In this document: one piece after another, positions 5,314-6,993 of the stretch
How the letters are laid out: each line of letters starts with the position of its first letter
How positions within the stretch are numbered: position 1 is the stretch's first letter
Assembly (NCBI GenBank): GCA_030642225.1
Contig: DAOWOC010000050.1
Coordinates: 1 to 6,993 of the forward strand
Direction: 5' to 3'
DNA from: Deltaproteobacteria bacterium
GTDB taxonomy: Bacteria; Desulfobacterota; DAOWOC01
Length of the DNA stretch: 6,993 nt
Position numbers and translations under genes: made by a program
Notes under the pieces: generated by a model
What the model was told of the DNA's origin: nothing
The model's database searches: none
What the model saw: the letters and a program-made list of their open reading frames with translations, nothing else

Positions 5314-5646
5314 ATGGATCCAAGTGAAAAAAAAGATAAAGAAATTATTCCACTTATAACGGGAAGACCTGTCGAAGTTGATAGAAAAGGGGAACTCCCC
5401 GGTGATCTTATAAGGAAATGTGCGCAGGAGGCGTTTGATCTTACAGCAGTAGAATATGAATCAATGGCTGAAGAGCGGCTTGATATGATACCAATGGTTG
5501 CTGAACATATTCTTATGCATTGGTTCGGGAAGATGAATCAGGCGGGTATTTATCCTGCTCCGTATCATGTGATCTATAAGTATGTAGATGAACTTAAAAA
5601 ATATTGCGATGGATATGTTGTAAGGTTAAAAAAAGAGCTTTTATAA
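5314..5646 (+). CDS. Small protein of unknown function, first gene of SEC-C operon
   Basis: I do not recognise this family. It is a soluble protein of 110 residues from ATG 5314, with no signal peptide or membrane segment. A GTG at 5302 in the same frame would add four residues, but AAGGTG (5299-5304) is spaced 9 bases from the ATG and overlaps the GTG, so the ATG is preferred. The N-terminus (1-12) is charged and probably disordered. A helical part (30-72) has a strongly acidic stretch, followed by GIYPAPYHVIYKYVDELKKYC (split as residues 78-89 and 90-98), which is rich in aromatics. Two Cys (36, 98) and two His (65, 69) are present but not in a recognisable metal motif. The next gene begins 25 bp downstream with a similar GGTGAT ribosome site, so the two are probably co-transcribed and may act together. 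Confidence 0.8.
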   Translation: MDPSEKKDKEIIPLITGRPVEVDRKGELPGDLIRKCAQEAFDLTAVEYESMAEERLDMIPMVAEHILMHWFGKMNQAGIYPAPYHVIYKYVDELKKYCDGYVVRLKKELL

Positions 5647-5671
5647 AAAAATAAAAAATTGGTGATTTTAG

Positions 5672-6850
5672 ATGAAGAAAAAAAATACGCAGATTCTTGA
5701 TTTTAGTAAAATCAAAAAAGAAAATATGGGGGAAAAAGAAGGTCAGCAACCGGATAAGAAGATAAATCGTAATTCTCCATGTCCTTGTGGGTCAGGGAAA
5801 AAATACAAGAAATGTTGTTTGCCAAAGTATGAAAAAGCGATCAAGCAGACAAGGGAAGATTCAGCTATTAAAAATGAGCAGGATAAGGCTGAGATGGAAA
5901 GGCAGGAAATAATTTCAAAGGCTTTTGCCTTGATAAGGGAAGGCGATTATAAAAAAGCTGTCTTTGTTGCCACAACTTCTATTACCGGATACAAATCAGA
6001 CGATCGTTTTTTTGATATTATGTTTTTTGCCTATTTGGGGCTGAGGGATTATAAATCAGCTATTAAATTGACTGAAGAGAGATTTGATGTCGCTGTTCAG
6101 GAGAAGTCTTTTTTTATAGAAAATAACTGCCACAGGAATCAGAAAGTGGATCCCAATGCTTTTTGTTTCTTTTACAAGCCTGATAACTGGCTTAAAAAGA
6201 AATGGATGGCTGTTAAATCATCTGAATATCTTGAAATGAAAAATAATGATAATAATGAGTTTGCATTCCAGTTGGTTGAAGAGCTTAAAAAAGCCAATGA
6301 TATGGAGCTGTTTCCTCAGCAGCAGCAGGAAGGATATAAAAAAAGACGCGATGCGCTTGCAGATGCAGTTGAAAAATTAAAGGAGATGGGGGATACTGCT
6401 TTGCCTCAGTTTATGGAATTGTCCATTGATGTTAATTGGGCAAGTCTTTTTATTCCTGAGTTGCTTTCTGCTTGTGATCTTAAGACATCTGTTGAATATT
6501 TTATGGAGATAGCTCTTTTTGGTAATCCCTTTATTACTGAAGAGTCTTTAAAGAGCCTTGAAAAGATGGGCGATAGTATTGTGGAAATTATAAATGATTT
6601 TATCTTCATGCATGATGAATATGCTGTTATCAAGACCCCAATTCTTGCTGTGCTGGGTAATATAGGCTCGGACAGGGCATTTTCAATCCTTGAAAAGGTT
6701 CTTGAGCATAAAGAAGATGTCCTTGTGAATGATGCAGGATGGATATTGGGTAAGGTCGGCAGAAAAGCCTCACTCCCATTGATTAAAAAAGCGGATGATC
6801 GTCTTAATGGCGCACATAAGCTTACATGGGCAATTGAACAATTGAGTTAA
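5672..6850 (+). CDS. SEC-C motif protein with C-terminal HEAT-like repeats
   Basis: The 392-aa protein carries a SEC-C zinc motif near its N-terminus: NRNSPCPCGSGKKYKKCC (32-49), with Cys37, Cys39, Cys48 and Cys49 as ligands. In SecA this motif binds SecB and ribosomes; in many other proteins it is a detachable adaptor module. A charged helical linker (55-80) leads to a TPR-like segment (~80-135), a middle region with a QQQQ run (216-219), and HEAT-like helical pairs from about 287 to the end (for example ILAVLGNIGSDRAFSILEKV and AGWILGKVGRKASLPLIKKA). No enzyme motif is visible, so a protein-binding scaffold or adaptor role is inferred. SEC-C is usually C-terminal in SecA-like proteins; here it leads the protein. 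ATG 5672 follows GGTGAT by 5 bases. It is the second gene of the small-protein operon, and its stop is one base from the stop of the convergent gene. Confidence 0.85.
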   Translation: MKKKNTQILDFSKIKKENMGEKEGQQPDKKINRNSPCPCGSGKKYKKCCLPKYEKAIKQTREDSAIKNEQDKAEMERQEIISKAFALIREGDYKKAVFVATTSITGYKSDDRFFDIMFFAYLGLRDYKSAIKLTEERFDVAVQEKSFFIENNCHRNQKVDPNAFCFFYKPDNWLKKKWMAVKSSEYLEMKNNDNNEFAFQLVEELKKANDMELFPQQQQEGYKKRRDALADAVEKLKEMGDTALPQFMELSIDVNWASLFIPELLSACDLKTSVEYFMEIALFGNPFITEESLKSLEKMGDSIVEIINDFIFMHDEYAVIKTPILAVLGNIGSDRAFSILEKVLEHKEDVLVNDAGWILGKVGRKASLPLIKKADDRLNGAHKLTWAIEQLS

Positions 6851-6851
6851 G

Positions 6852-6993
6852 CTATGCAAGGGGAGGGGGCTCATGCCCCAGCATCACCATTTTTTCGTTG
6901 TTGGCCTTTTTCCTGAGGCCTTCAAGAACCCTCCATTTTTTTCTCAATGGTTCCAGTTCTTTTTGCAGCTTTTGCTGTTTTTGTTTAATAGCC
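6852..6993 (-). CDS. C-terminal end of a coiled-coil protein (5' part outside window)
   Basis: A minus-strand frame is open from the window edge (first full codon 6990-6992) to TAG 6852-6854, giving 46 residues. It begins AIKQKQQKLQKELEPLRKKW, continues LEGLRKKANNEK and ends GHEPPPLA. The Leu spacing (K/E-rich with Leu at heptad-like intervals) predicts a coiled coil with a short proline-rich tail. I considered flagellar FliJ- or FlgN-like chaperones because of the helical, Lys/Glu-rich C-terminus, but no diagnostic motif is seen, so no function is given. The frame continues off the edge and its stop is one base from the SEC-C gene's stop. Confidence 0.6.
   Translation of the reverse strand, partial: AIKQKQQKLQKELEPLRKKWRVLEGLRKKANNEKMVMLGHEPPPLA
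6866..6895 (+). terminator. Weak candidate terminator for the SEC-C operon
   Basis: GGGGC (6866-6870) and GCCCC (6875-6879) form a 5-bp GC stem with a TCAT loop, 15 bases after the SEC-C gene stop. A six-T run (6890-6895) follows, but 10 bases separate it from the stem, which is longer than in a typical intrinsic terminator. The element lies within the 3' coding sequence of the convergent gene, where GC bases are needed for Pro and Gly codons. Confidence 0.3.

Noticed and set aside
5302..5316. GTG 5302 as start of the small protein
   Set aside because: The GTG overlaps the AAGGTG that serves as ribosome site for the ATG at 5314, which is better spaced.
6406..6633. Minus-strand open frame of 75 codons
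   Set aside because: It is opposite the HEAT-like region of the SEC-C protein, with no ribosome site or family resemblance.
6852..6993. Naming the right-edge gene as flagellar FliJ or FlgN
   Set aside because: Only 46 residues of generic coiled coil are visible, no family motif is present, and no flagellar gene is nearby.

Overview
The window is a stretch of AT-rich bacterial chromosome, roughly one third G+C by eye after the first 90 bases. The best taxonomic clue is the PfkB-family sugar/nucleoside kinase. From memory, its N-terminal pattern closely resembles kinases annotated in Desulfobacterota (former Deltaproteobacteria). The PilZ-like fragment, the tandem universal stress protein and the SEC-C protein fit that group but do not prove it. 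No species is claimed. No RNA gene, insertion sequence, CRISPR array or phage gene is visible.

Layout. Bases 1-93 are about 70% G+C and unlike everything after them, which suggests a chimeric or foreign contig end. Next comes the C-terminal part of a possible PilZ protein (95-361, +), facing a class I SAM-dependent O-methyltransferase (389-1369, -). A 251-bp AT-rich divergent spacer holding a 14-bp perfect palindrome separates it from a PfkB kinase (from 1621, +). That kinase reading frame is broken by a one-base frameshift near 2440-2446; its last ~32 residues continue in another frame to 2543. A double-domain universal stress protein (2743-3675, +) follows, with a recognisable promoter, a dyad in its leader and a perfect Shine-Dalgarno. 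A strong hairpin (3707-3767) separates it from the convergent pair on the minus strand: a TPR lipoprotein (4379-5068) and, 54 bp downstream of it, a gamma-carbonic-anhydrase-like hexapeptide-repeat protein (3779-4324). A 20-bp sequence is tandemly triplicated across the junction of these two genes. After a second divergent spacer come a small unrecognised protein (5314-5646, +) and a SEC-C/HEAT-like protein (5672-6850, +), apparently one operon. The right edge holds the 3' end of a minus-strand coiled-coil gene whose stop codon lies one base from the SEC-C gene's stop.

How the genes work together. There is no single obvious pathway. The window looks like housekeeping and stress genes: nucleoside/sugar phosphorylation, stress response, an envelope TPR lipoprotein with a CA-like metalloprotein, and a zinc-motif adaptor protein. 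The two plausible functional pairs are TPR lipoprotein + gamma-CA and small protein + SEC-C/HEAT. I see no convincing new defence or mobile system. The most notable points are the kinase frameshift, the 20-bp triplication with a 13-nt echo at the end of the neighbouring gene, the composition break at the left edge, and the unnamed SEC-C operon.
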